From Carnegiea gigantea (Eukaryota; Streptophyta; Magnoliopsida; Caryophyllales; Cactaceae): DNA of 64,000 nt. A program made the position numbers and the translations under genes. Location: the NCBI GenBank assembly GCA_029747015.1, contig JAKOGI010000571.1, forward strand, positions 360,001-424,000, written 5' to 3'. Under the pieces are notes generated by a model. The model did no database searches and was not told the origin of the DNA. It saw nothing but the letters and a program-made list of their open reading frames with translations. Shown one piece after another: positions 1 to 11,548 of this stretch (within the stretch, counting starts at the first letter, position 1; each line of letters opens with the position of its first letter).

Positions 1-1849
1 TGATGAATGGCCTTCCCATCAAGTATTGTTCCTACTTTTGAATAGCAAATACAATCGCTAGGAGTTCTTTTTCATAGACAGACAATTTCTGCCACCTTGG
101 ACCCAGTTTCTTGCTTATAAAGGCAATGGGATGCTTGTTCTGCTGCAGTACAGCCCCAATTCCCTGAGCTGAGGCATCAGTCTCAATCTCAAATTGTGCC
201 TCAAAATTAGGTAGGGCCAACACAGGAGCTGTTGACATTGCTATCTTCAACGCCTTAAAAGATCTTTCTGCCTCCTCCCCCATTTAAACCCATCCTTTTT
301 CAGTAATTCAGTGAGAGGTCTACTGATGTTAGCATACCCTTTGACAAACCTCCTATAATAACCAGTGAGACGAAGGAAACTCCTAACATCCTTTTGACTC
401 TGTGGAGTTGGCCACGAAGTGATAGCGTCTACCTTCTTTGGATCAGTCTCCACACCCCTTCTAGAAATATAATGGCCCAGACATTTAACCTTCTGTATTC
501 CAAATGCACACTTGCTTTTCTTAGCAAATAACACATTTTCCCTCATGATCCGGAAGACTAACTTCACATGCTCTAGGTGTAAGTCTATACTCTTGCTGTA
601 AACCAATATGTCATTAAAAAAAAACAAGAACAAACTTCCTCAAGAAATCTTTAAACACAAAGTTCATTAGTAACTGAAATGTGGCTGGAGCATTGGTGAG
701 CCCAAATGGCAGCACCAAAGAGTCATAATGCCCAGAGTGGGTCTTAAAAGCTGTTTTGCCCACATCTTCACAACTCATTCTTACTTGGTGATACCCATAT
801 CGCAGATTAATTTTTGTGAATACCATAGCACTAGATAACTCATCTAAAAGTTCCTCAATAACTGGGATAGGAAACTTATCTTTTATTGTTTGCTTATTGA
901 GCTCTCTGTGATCAACACAGAGTCTCCATGTTCCATCTTTCTTGCCAACCAAAACCACTGGTGATGCATACGAACTTGCACTTAGTTGAATCACACCCTT
1001 TTCTTGCATTTCAGAAATCAACTTTTCAATTATGTCTTTATGCTTGAGAGGGTATCTGTATGGCCATATGTTGATGGGTGATGTTCCTTCTTTCAAAGGA
1101 ATCCGATGGTCAAAGTGCCCTATACGAGGCGGAAGACCATAAGGCAACTTGAAAATATCCTCAAATGAATCTAGGAGGATTTGCATTGGCTGTGGAATAT
1201 CAGTAGGTGCTGCAGTCAGGGTCAGCAAAGAGAAGGATTCTTCAGGTGTGCACTGTAACATAAAAAGCTGAGCTGCAGTTTGTAATGCTTTTGGAAGGTT
1301 CTCCTGAGACATAAGTTGGGCCACCCCTTTCTTAATGCCCCTTAATACATGCAGTCGATTAGCATAGGTAAACTCCATCCTCATTTGACTAAAATCCCAC
1401 TTGATTGTACCCAGTGTTGACAGCCACTGGACTCCAAGCACCAGGTCACAGGCCCCTAAAGGCAACAAATAAACCTCATATTGAAATTCAGTGCTATGGA
1501 GTGTCCACTTAAACTCTCTGCAAGTATAGTGACACTGCATTCTGTTCCCATCCGCTATTGTGACTTATTGAGCTGTCATAGTTTCCAATTCACATCCTAA
1601 TTTTTTGGCAAGGTTTTCATCAAGGAAGTTATGAGTGCTGCCCGAATCTATCAGGATGTGTATCTGTTTCTTTCCCACATGGCCATTGACCCTCATAGCC
1701 TGGAAACCCACACTTCCACTCATAGCGTGTATTGAAATTTGAGGAACAACATTCTCCGCTTCATTCTCAGCCTCTTCAACATCTTTATCCACTTCTTCAT
1801 TCCCATCAACTTCATCCATAACCTCCACCAAAAACAATTGCTTTTCTTT
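1..1849 (-). pseudogene. pol: pol pseudogene: protease, reverse transcriptase, start of RNase H
   Basis: An aspartic protease active-site motif DSGSTHNF lies near 1625-1660. RT follows: KDGTWRLCVDHRELN, the KFPIPVIEELLDEL block, LPFGLTNAPATFQ and an altered catalytic box FFNDILVYS, in which the first of the two expected aspartates is asparagine. A run of A residues near 615-622 shifts the frame just before this box. The connection and first RNase H segment ([16 protein letters not shown]) run to about 30, where the window cuts the gene. Protease would process the polyprotein and RT/RNase H would copy element RNA. The combination of frameshifts and an altered catalytic aspartate marks it inactive. 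Confidence 0.88.
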
Positions 1850-2885
1850 GTTACCACATTTGTGACCTCCCTCGAATGGTTGGTCACAAAGGCAGCAAAG
1901 ACCCTTAGCAAGTTTCTCAGCTCTCTCTGCAGCTCTCTCTGCAGCTGGAATAAACCTTGGGGGTGGCATTGGGTTTTTGGAGTAGAAACAGGGTTAGGAT
2001 ATTTGGGAGCTGGGAGCAAGGCTTTTTGTGGATTTTGGGTTAGGGAATTAGGCATAAAAGGTTGGGATTTTTGTGGAGTTTGGACAAAATTTGAAAAGCT
2101 TTTGTGGGGTTTTTCATGGGGTATTTTGAGGGCTAAGATATGTTCTTCATGCAGTCTGGCTTGTTCAATAGCTACATCCAGTGTTATAGCATTAGAAGCC
2201 CTCACTAAGGGTTTCACAGCAGAGGCTTAAGTCCCCCAATGAAGCTTTCTAGGAAGTAGGAGTCAGGCATGGTGAGGTTTCTTATCAACAATAGGGCCTT
2301 CAGCTCCTCAAACTTAGCACGGTATTCATCCAAGGTTCGCACTTGCTGTAAACGATTAAAGTCCTCTACAACCTTACTTCCCAAACTGTCTTTAAATCTA
2401 GCACATATATCAACGATAAATTTTTCCCATGTAACCCCCCTTCTACCAATCATATAGCAACTAAACCAGACCTCAGCTACTCCCTTCAAATGAAGAGAAG
2501 CTAAATCCACTGTTTGGTCATCAGGAATTCAACACAGGCCAAAGTACGGGGTGCATTTTTTGATCCAACCCTTAGGGTCATGACCCTCAAAACAAGGGAA
2601 TTCCAGTTTGGGATTAAACTGGAAATTACCTCCATTCAATCGTTGTTCCAAGTTTCTGTGAGGCTGAGGATCTATTACTTTGGATTGTTCCTCCAACCTC
2701 CTCATAATCTGATTGAGCATTCTTTGGTGTTGATCATCAAGGTGTTGTTGTTGGTCCTGCATTTGCTTTTGTTGTTGTTCCAACATTTGTCGCTGTTGAT
2801 CAGCTATCCTCTGATTCTGATCATTAATCTAGGTCTGGAGCCACTGTCTCTATTCTTCTAGGATAGCTCTAAGGGATTCTTCCAT
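1850..2885 (-). pseudogene. gag: gag (capsid/nucleocapsid) pseudogene
   Basis: The first ATG after the primer-binding site is at 2885, followed quickly by stop codons. A glutamine-rich coiled-coil-like N-terminus lies around 2690-2860, then a retrotransposon gag domain (VAEVWFSCYM, then WEKFIVDICARF) around 2214-2510. The C-terminus carries a zinc knuckle, CCLCDQPFEGGHKC, near 1856-1900, expected to bind RNA. Frames change near 2520 and 2215, so no single protein can be made. The gag would form the virus-like particle that packages element RNA. The family match is clear from motif order; the broken frame is seen directly. Confidence 0.82.
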
Positions 2886-2959
2886 TGCAGCAACGTTACG
2901 GGTAGGAGCCAGCTTCTTTGCCCTGTTTTTCGTTAGGCTGTGGTGCCCAAATGATCTGA

Positions 2960-2971
2960 GCTCTGATACCA
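2960..2971 (-). promoter_or_regulatory. Primer-binding site, initiator tRNA-Met type
   Basis: The minus strand reads TGGTATCAGAGC directly inside the LTR, the standard plant complement of the 3' end of initiator methionine tRNA. It would prime minus-strand DNA synthesis and fixes the element's orientation and LTR edge. Confidence 0.88.
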
Positions 2972-2972
2972 A

Positions 2973-3060
2973 TGATGCAGTAATTCTAGGAGATCACTCA
3001 AGATAGAATGAAAGAGGACCTCGAAAAAATACTGATGTTGACAACGGGGGTTAATGGAAT

Positions 3061-3106
<46 letters not shown>

Positions 3107-3337
3107 TAATTTGTGGAATCAAAATCTCCATTCTTCCCTCATCCAATTCAGTGCATATAACAGTCACCATTACATTGCCTTCCCCTAAGATTCTGCTAAC
3201 TAACTCTGTCAGAATGACAGTGCCAGCTCAGCATGCTCAAAACAGACTAACAAGGAAATTAAAAAAAAAAAAGAAATAAAATAGCATGAAAGCTAGAAAA
3301 TACTAGTTGTAGCTTAACAATTTTTCTGCCTATATCA
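2973..3337 (-). repeat. 5' LTR of the degraded Ty3/gypsy element
   Basis: On the minus strand this stretch starts TGATATAGGCAG and ends CTGCATCA, giving TGAT...ATCA inverted ends, and its inner edge lies one base from the primer-binding site. Length is 365 bp. It contains a GA/CT microsatellite. The partner LTR is outside the window, so the outer edge at 3337 rests only on the terminal motif. Confidence 0.75.
3067..3103. repeat. GA microsatellite within the LTR
   Basis: An almost pure run of GA dinucleotides with two AAAG interruptions. On the element's strand it is a CT tract close to the start of the internal region, as is common in plant leader sequences. Confidence 0.9.
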
Positions 3338-3342
3338 TACTG

Positions 3343-4559
3343 TTAGAAATTTTGTGTTGCATCCCCAAGGCAGTGCTCCTCTTCCCGAGAATCAGAAATT
3401 TCATTAGGTGACTTTTGAAATTCCTTGCCCTGTTGATAGCTATCCAGAATTCGTTCTGAATCATCAATCTGGGAAGGCTGTTCAACTTCTTCACAGTTTA
3501 CTTCCGGACTTAAGTAGTGATCATCTTCCTCATCTGAACTCTGATAACTAGGAGTTGATTTCTTAACAGCCTGATCATGTGTCTGTTTGATCTTGCCTAA
3601 ACAAACAGATGCTTTTGCTTCTTGGATAAAAACCCGGAAACCCTTCCCTTGAACTTGCAGAAGGACCTGGCCTGTTATGAAACTCATACATGTGGTGTCC
3701 ACCAAGACTCTTGGAACTGAGAAGGTTGATACTTCTCTCGTTGCATAATCAACACAAACCATCTCTCCCCATCATTGCACTATTTTCTGAGAGTTTTCCA
3801 AGTCTCAGGCCTGACCGAGGACACCATAGAGCTCAAGCCAAACTCTTCTCGGCTCACAAACCTCCAAATCATCCCAAGGGTTAACAACTCGAAACCGGTA
3901 TGACAGAATGTCTCTATACTCCTGTAAGACTGAGAGGGCTTCCTCTTGTGATTCAAAAGTGAGGATGAATTTGAACATACCCATATCCGTAGCTTTTAGG
4001 CACATTGGGAGTTCAAACAAAATTGCATTCGCCAGGCAGCTTGCATCTCTTGGATGATCAGAGTGACAGACTAGGCTCTTCTTTAGCCATTCTACGGTTG
4101 ATACACTTAGCGCCCCATCAACTTCAGTGAGTGTCTTGACGTCACTGCGCCCTTCTTGACTCATAATCCTTATCCTGGTCCATTCGCTGCCTGCTTTTTG
4201 GGAACTCAGACCCATTTTCTCTTTGATTGGACCTTGCTTGCATCTCGTCATTTCTCGAAACCCCTACCTCTCCCGTTGTTCTTGGTAGATTTCTGAAATC
4301 TAGCCCAAGCAACAAATATCTTATGTTGATTGATGAATGTGCCATTCATGACTTGAACTGCACAATCAGCCGCCTGTTTGGATGAAAATCTGATGAAACC
4401 GAATGTCCTCCTGGATTTCGTCCTAAGTTTCCTTGGGATGTAAGCATCCGTTACTCTTCCAAATCTACTGAAAATCCTTCTCAGTTCAATAGGGTCCTGA
4501 TTGTGGGGTAGATTGTCTATGAAAATTGAAAACTCTATACTCCCCTCTCTGTTCTCCAT
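3343..4559 (-). pseudogene. LINE (L1-type) ORF1 remnant with RRM domain
   Basis: Three minus-strand ORF pieces follow one another. The first starts at an ATG at 4559 and has an RNA recognition motif: RNP2 IFIDNLP and RNP1 RTFGFIRF, about 75 residues. The frame breaks near 4250. The second piece (3805-4251) has the tryptophan-rich DUF4283-like part, and the third (3343-3762) continues VCVDYATREVSTFSVPRV and ends in an acidic serine-rich tail. Plant L1-type ORF1 proteins have this RRM plus DUF4283-like plan and bind the element's RNA. ORF2 would lie further left, but the gypsy LTR begins at 3337. An alternative is a captured host RRM gene, less likely given the DUF4283-like part. Confidence 0.7.
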
Positions 4560-4584
4560 CTTTTTATGTAGGATCATCTTTGCT

Positions 4585-7500
4585 GACAATAAAATATGCT
4601 ATTAATGTCAACATAATTTACGTACTAGATCTTATAGTTCATACTGTAAATGTTAATTTCAACATAATATATTAATAGTATTTATGCATATGTCTTATGG
4701 CCATGTACTTTTCTTATTCTAAAAATAAAGCACATTTCATAGTTTGGGCATGACACTATTCTTTCAAAGATATTTTGATATTCTAAATTAAGTGAGATGC
4801 AAATCAAAATTTTAAAATTTGTAAATATTTGGACTATAATGTTTATTAACTTGCATTTGCCTTGATTAATTTCTAAATTTCCATCCACTTTTTGCTCATG
4901 AACAAATAATCATAAGAAAATTTAGAAGATGTCAATTAGTCAACCAGTATTGGTCCCATATTTTGTCTCTCTCGAGCTTTGTTTACAAAATTAAAATTCA
5001 AAAATTGTCTCCCACATTTTATTGAGGTCCTTTCCTTTTATTTCTTGGGTCGTCCCCCCCCCCCCCCCCCAACCCAAGTTCCTCACAAACCCTCAACCCC
5101 AATTCACCAACTACCTCATCATCGTGCCGCCGCCCGGACTCTCCTCTCTGTCTCTCTGTCCTCCCCCTTTTTCTTTGCCCACCTTGATAATTTGCTTTAG
5201 CTGAAATTAGTGTTGAACAAGATTCACTAGTACCCTAGAACCTATTCAAAACCAGTCAAATGGTTACAGTTCTAGTCCCTAAAAAGTGGAATTGGTCCAA
5301 TCGACTTCGGTTCCTTAAAAAAAAATCGAAACCAGAACCTAGAACCAGTTTAGAGAGGAACATGAATAATTTTTTAATTTCTTACAAACTTTTTTTTTGT
5401 TTCTCTATTCTTTTTCTATTTGATTTTTTTCCCCTAATAAATGACTCTCCAAATATTGAATTTAACACAATATCAGTTAATTTCTACCACTAATTCAAGA
5501 ATGAATAATTATATATTTCAAGTACTAAAGATTACTGAAGTACAAACGTAATGATTTAACTTTTGTTTTTTGTCTACGGATAGAAGATGAAGGTATATAG
5601 GAAAAGATTACACACCCCCTCTCCAACTCCAAATAAATAAAAAAATCAATTTATTATGTGGTAAAATTTCAACATTAGGTATGGTGAGTATCCTAAAATC
5701 AGCATTGAAACTTGATGTTCCAGTTATGGTTCCTAAAAATATGGGGCTAGTAATTTAAAGCTGAGATTCAACTCGTCGATGTGCTCGTGTCTGCAGCAAA
5801 GTCGTCTATACACTTGAGTGGGCCCGGAAACTTGCAATGCTGTTCTTTGGGCCCGAAATAATCACAAACGACTGACATGTTGTCTAAAACATAGCTTTTT
5901 TAGATGTGGAAAGAGAGAAACAAAATTACATAAGTAATTAAATTGGAAAGGAATTCACCTCACTTGTTTAAATATTTTCAAATATCTGCAGCTTTTCATT
6001 TCATCCCTACCCCTCCAAATCTGAGAAGCAACCCCATTTTCTACCCTAATTTGGCCTGAAAAACGCGATAATTCATTTAAATTCAGGTCAAATTAAAATA
6101 GGCTCGGTTCATTTACTAGTCGAACAATTTTGGTTTAAATTTAGGTTCAATTTGGGTTAACTTTGGATACAATTATGTTCAGTTGTCGAATTTTGATTTG
6201 ATTTCAAGTACAGCTTAAATTAAGTTCAGATTTGAAAAACTTCAACTGAAGCCTATTCGAGCCAATTGTGATTTGGATCGGTTTTGGTTCTGGGTTCAAG
6301 TCAACCCTGGGTCGAGAAGAAATCAAAGAAAGTCTAAGTTTCAATTGAGTTATTCTCAAGTTGCCTTCACAGTCTCAATTAAGACATTGTCTCAAATTAG
6401 GTATCTCACACGGGCCTTCAATTTTGCATGGGCATAAAGTCGAAAATCCTTTTATGGCTTCTATATTATATTACGTGTGGTACATCACAATCTCTCTTTT
6501 TGGGATGTAGAAAAGCTCACATTATTTATTTATTTATTTATTATTTTTGATTTATAAGACCCGGAAAAAATAGTAAAATACAATTACAATATAAATGAGG
6601 ATGGGGAATCAAACTATGACCTACTATATCCGAAGCGTCCACCTTAACCACTAAGCCAAGACTTCATTGACTAACCCACTTTTATATGCCTTAATTGATG
6701 ATTGATATTAGTGTATGATCATCATCAATTTAGGCGAGCATAGACTTTCTATGAAGACAAACAGAGGAAGTTATGAGAGACAAACTAAGTCAAATTAACA
6801 TGTATTTAACTAATTAGTTCAACTCCTTTGGAGTTACATTTACTTTAAATTTAAAATGAGACCAAATTAATTCAAACAAATTTGATGTCATACGTCATAC
6901 GACCCTGATTGAACTTATTCATATAGATTAAAAAGAGAAGTTGTAACTAAGTTGAGTCATATTTAACTGATCACTTCAACCTAATTCAAACCTATATTGA
7001 CTCTAAATTTGAAATAAGGGTAAATTGAATTAGACAGATTAAAATTGGGAGGAACCCCATTTAACTTGATCCAATTGAATTAGATAACATATACCTCGTT
7101 GCGCATTATTATTGCCCCAAGGTCCTTAACCAATCACCTTATATATCGTGCATGGTATAACAAGATTAGTGATGAGTTTCAACGACATTAATTCAGACAT
7201 CATAGAGAAACATGACATTCTGTTAAATTTTCTTATATCAATTATTCAATAAAAAAAGGTGATGCAGATAACCTCAAATGAGGTCCTGTCCCAAAACCAA
7301 TTTGCAATGGGTGAAGTAACTTATAAGCTTATATATATTTTCAAATCCTTTAATTTCATTAAAGTCGTACAACACCCATTTTCATATTCTTTATATTTTA
7401 TCAATACTAGACAACAATACCCACTTTTATACTCTAATACGTTTCTTGATGTACTTTGCCATCGGTTAATTTTACTTAACTTTACTTAGGATTGTCCAAT

Positions 7501-7802
7501 TTTATGTTTTGGTTTGTTATAATTATAAGAGAATGAGTTAGTTCCAACACTATTGTGTATACTTTAGATCAATAATGCTTCCTCCATATTTGTGTTTTGT
7601 TATAGGGTCTATTCTTTTCCACTTATCATAAAAAGTCATCAACAACCATTGGCACTAATTAGCACCAATTAGCACTGATCTCAAGTGTGGATTCAAAAAG
7701 ATAGTACCTGCTCTAGGTGTATGTTTTCAGTTATGATAAATTAGATTAATTGCTAAGCTCATGTCAATTATGGTGTATTTAAGATGTTGGCGTCAACAAA
7801 TT
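4585..7802. repeat. Array unit 1
   Basis: A full unit of about 3218 bp directly abutting the LINE ORF1 remnant. It includes a pure run of 18 C at about 5051-5068 and the SINE-like segment at 6523-6675. Subgroup markers are GGTATATAGGAAAAG (5594) and GAGATTCAACTCGTC (5763). No coding sequence is supported. Confidence 0.85.
6523..6675 (-). mobile_element. tRNA-derived SINE-like segment (unit 1)
   Basis: The minus strand reads TGGCTTAGTGG (A box, 6648-6658 on plus) and, about 35 bases later, TTTGATTCCCC (B box, near 6603-6614), the spacing of a tRNA internal promoter. It ends in an A/T-rich TAAA tail at 6523-6545. The B box has T for C relative to GGTTCGANNCC. Confidence 0.6.
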
Positions 7803-9662
7803 TACAATAAAACATGCTATTAATGTCAACATAAGTTACATGCTAGATCTTAGAATTTATACTGGAAATTTTAATATTAACATTATATATCAATAGTATT
7901 TATGCATATGTCTTATGGCTATGTACTTTTCTTATTCTAAGAAAAATGCATAATTCTATACTTTCATGGATATTTTGATATTCTAAATTGATTGACATGC
8001 AAATAAAAAATTTTAAAATTTATAAATATTTGAACTGTAATATTCATTAAATTGTATTTGTCTTCCTTAGTTTCTAAATTTCCCTCCACTTTTTACCCAT
8101 GAACAAATAATCATAAAAAAAATTTAAAAATTGCCTCCCGTATTTTATTGAGTTCCTTTCCTTTTATTTCTTGGGTCATCCCGCCCCCAGTTCCTTACGA
8201 ACCCTCGAACCCCTATTCGCCAACTACTTCATCATCGTGCCGCCACCTGCGCTCTCCTCTCTCCCCCCTGCGCTTTGCCTACTTTGATTCTTTGCTTTAA
8301 CTGAAGTTAGTAGTGAACAAGATTCTCGATTACCCTAGAACCTATTCGGAACCAACCAAGTGGTTTCAGTTCTAGTTTCTAAAAAAAGGAACTAGTCCAA
8401 TAGGTTTTGGTTCTTTAAAAAAAAAAAAAATCCGAACCCAGAACTGAGAATCGGTTTAGAGCGAGGTAAATGAATAATTTTTTAATTTTTACTAACTTTT
8501 CTTTCGTTTCTCTATCCTTTTTCCATTTGATTTTTTCCCATCTAAATGACTCTGCGAAGACTAAATTTAATGCAATATCAGTTAATTTCGTCCACTAATT
8601 CAAGAGTGAATTATTATATATTTCAAGTACTTACGATTAGAAAAATACGAACTTAATGATTTAACTTTCGTTTTTTTTGTGTAAAGACAGAAGATGAAGG
8701 TATATAGGATCGAAAAATATTAAACACCCACACTCCAACTTCAAATAAAAAAATACATATTAATTTGTTAGGTGGTAAAATTTCAACATTAGACATGGCA
8801 GGTATGTATCTTACTGCACATTATTATTGGCCCGAGGTCCTTGACATGTCACCTTATATTTCATGCATGGTACAACAAGATTAGTTACGAGTTTCAACAA
8901 CATCAATTTAGACCCATAAAGAAACGTGACATTCTGTTAAATTTTTTTATATCAATTAGGCGTTAAACAAGACGTGATGTACATAGCCTCAAATGAGGTT
9001 CTAACCCAAAACCAATTGGCAGTGGGTGGAGTAGCTTACAGGCTTATATATATTCTCAAGCTCTTTAATTTTATCAATGTAGTACAATACCCACTTTTAT
9101 ATTCTTTGTATTTTATCAATATGAGATGACAATACCCACTTTTATACTCTAAGACGTTCCTTGATGTAGTTTGCCATCGGTTAGTTTTGCTTAGCTTTAC
9201 TTTGGATTGTCCAATCTTATGTTTTGGTTTGTTATGATTATAAGTGAATTTAGTGCTAACAGTATTGTGTACAATTTGGATCAATAATGCTTCCTCAATA
9301 TTTGTTTTTTACTATACGGTTGGTTTTTTTCAACTTGTCATAAGTATTCATCCGCATAAATCAGCCATGATTACCACCAATCAACATTCAGTAGCACTCA
9401 CTTGCACTTATGATCAGTTAAAAAGAACATGTCCATACTTTAACCACTAATATGAAAATATTTTAATTATTTATATAAGAATGAGTTTTACGACTTTTTG
9501 TATTGAAATTCTTAAGTTAGTATAACCATCTTCACTAATCTCAAGCCTAAAGTCAAAAAGATAGTACTTGCTCTAGGTATAAGTTGTCAGTTATGATAAA
9601 TTAGGCTAATTACTATGCTCGTGTCAATAATGGTGTATTCAAAATGCTAGTGTCAACAAAAT
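7803..9662. repeat. Array unit 2, with 1.4 kb internal deletion
   Basis: The unit runs as usual to about 8808 and then jumps to the block starting GCACATTATTATTGGCCC at 8818. Relative to unit 1 this removes approximately 5693-7095, including the SINE-like segment. The remaining length is 1860 bp. Confidence 0.85.
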
Positions 9663-11037
9663 TACAATAAAATATGCTGTTAATGTCAACATAAGTTACA
9701 TACTGGATCTCATAGTTTACATTGGAAATTTTAATATCACCATGATATATTAATAGTATTTATGCATTTGTCTAATGGCTATGTACTTTTGTTATTCCAA
9801 ATGTAAAGCATATTTCAAAGTTTGGGCATGACATTATACTTTTATAGATATTTTGATATTCTATATTGAGTGACATGCAAATCAAAATGTTAAAATTTAT
9901 AAATATTTGAACTGTAATATTTATTAACTTGGGTTTGGCTTGTTTAATTTCTAAATTCCATCGACTTTTTACTTTTGAACAAATAAACATAACAAAATTT
10001 AAAAGATATCAATTAGTCAACTAGTATTGGTCCTGCATCTTGCTTCCCTCCCGGGCTTTGTTAAAAAAATCAAAATTCAAGAATTGCCGCCCACATTTTA
10101 TTGAGGTCCTCCCCTTTTGTTTCTTGGGTTATTCCCCCTAGTTCCTCACAAACCCTCGACCCCCTATTCACCAACTACTTCACCGTCGTGCCGCCGGCCG
10201 CACTCTTATCTCTCTCTCTCTTCCTCTTTCTCTTCTCTACCCCTTTGTTCTTTGCCTACTTTGATTATGTCCTTTAGCTAAAATTAGTGGTGATTAAGAT
10301 TCTCTGGTACCCTGGAACCTATTCAGAACCAGTTAAATGGTTCCAATTCTAGTTTCACAAAAGTGAAACTTGTCAAATCGATGTTGGTTTTTAAAAAATA
10401 TATCCGAAACCAGAACCAGCAACCAATTTAGAGAGAGCAATGAATAATTTTTTAATTTTTTCTAACTTTTCTTTTGTTTCTCTATGCTTTTTCTATTTGA
10501 TTTTTTTTTCTTATAAATGACTCACCAAATACTGAATTTCATGCAATATCAGCTAATTTCTACCACTAATTCTAGAATGAATTATAACATATTTCAAGTA
10601 CTTAAGATTTAAAAAATGCAAACTTAATCTTTTAACTTCTGTTTGTTGTGCAAAGATAGAAAATAAGGGTGAATTAGAAAATATTAAACACAACCTCTCC
10701 AACTCCAAATAAATAAAAAAATTAATTTATTGGGTGGTAGAATTTCAACATTAGGCATGGCGGATATCCTAAAATCATAACCACAACATGAGGTTCTAGT
10801 TCTAGTTACTAAAAATTAGGAGTTGGCCATTTAATTATGAGATTCAACTCATAGCTATTCTCATCTTTGCTGCAAAGTCGTCTGTACACTTGAGTGGGCT
10901 CGAAAACTTGCGATGCTATTCTTCGTGCCCGCAATGATCCCAAACGACTGACATGTTGTTTAAAACATAGCTTTTAAATATAAAATTAAGATGTTAAAAG
11001 AGAGAAACAAAATTACATAAGCAATTAAATTGGAAAA

Positions 11038-11511
11038 TGATCCCGGACTTATGATTCTCTGAGGAGGCCCAATGACACCCAACCGGGGGACAGTCCCAAC
11101 CAAGCACAAGGGGGCCCAAAATCAGATCCTTAGAGCACACAATAAAGGCCCAAGCGGGACAAGCAGACAACAGCCCGCTCTGGGGGCCTCCCAGGTGAAA
11201 TTACCATCCTACCCCTTGTTAAAAAGACTATATAAATACTCACCTACCCACCGCAGGGAAGGGATTTGGAACCTGACACATTTGACCTGAACAAGGATTA
11301 GCTGCACCGTTTCTTACTGTATTTATAGCTTTTGGACCCTCCTTTGACTTGACCGAGGGAGAGGCATTCCTCGGACCACAATCCGGGGATGCCCTTTTTG
11401 TAGGTTCAATCGAAGAAGGAAGCCTGCCATTGAGCTGTCAGGAGCCATCCCATACGCCCAAATTCTTAACCCACATCATCTTTATCGAGGTACGAGAAAA
11501 TCTCCGAAATG
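11038..11511 (+). repeat. 5' LTR of the Tat-type element
   Basis: 474 bp starting TGATCCCGGACTTATG and aligning along its whole length with 17941-18412. The last two bases are TG where the 3' copy has the canonical CA. A TATATAAATA box lies at 11229-11238. Confidence 0.9.
11229..11238 (+). promoter_or_regulatory. TATA box in the 5' LTR
   Basis: TATATAAATA about 190 bp into the LTR, in the position expected for the pol II promoter of the element. The 3' LTR copy has lost two bases here (GTATAAATAC). Confidence 0.65.
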
Positions 11512-11515
11512 GATT

Positions 11516-11532
11516 TGGCGCCGTCTGTGAGG
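11516..11532 (+). promoter_or_regulatory. Primer-binding site, TGGCGCC type
   Basis: TGGCGCCGTCTGTGAGG starts four bases after the 5' LTR. TGGCGCC-type sites are frequent in Tat-lineage elements; I do not assign the tRNA. Confidence 0.75.
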
Positions 11533-11548
11533 AAGAAATCGGTGAACG

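Larger units (their letters stand above)
1..3337 (-). mobile_element. Ty3/gypsy LTR retrotransposon, 5' part, degraded (runs off window start)
   Basis: Reading the minus strand from 3337 to 1 gives LTR, tRNA-type primer-binding site, gag, a CCHC zinc knuckle, an aspartic protease, RT and the beginning of RNase H, the order of a Ty3/gypsy element. The reading frame is broken many times, so the copy is dead. The rest of RNase H, integrase and the 3' LTR lie before base 1. The zinc knuckle fused directly to a DSGSTHNF-type protease, the chromovirus-like RT and the short LTR of about 365 bp suggest a small chromovirus such as Reina; that lineage is inference. The element has inserted into, or lies against, a LINE remnant on its 5' side. 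Confidence 0.9.

Noticed and set aside
4979..5204. Proline-rich ORFs in the C/T-rich block of array units
   Set aside because: The same block in other units (20766, 28596, 31876, 35057, 38698) shows different frames, stops and indels, so the frame is not conserved.
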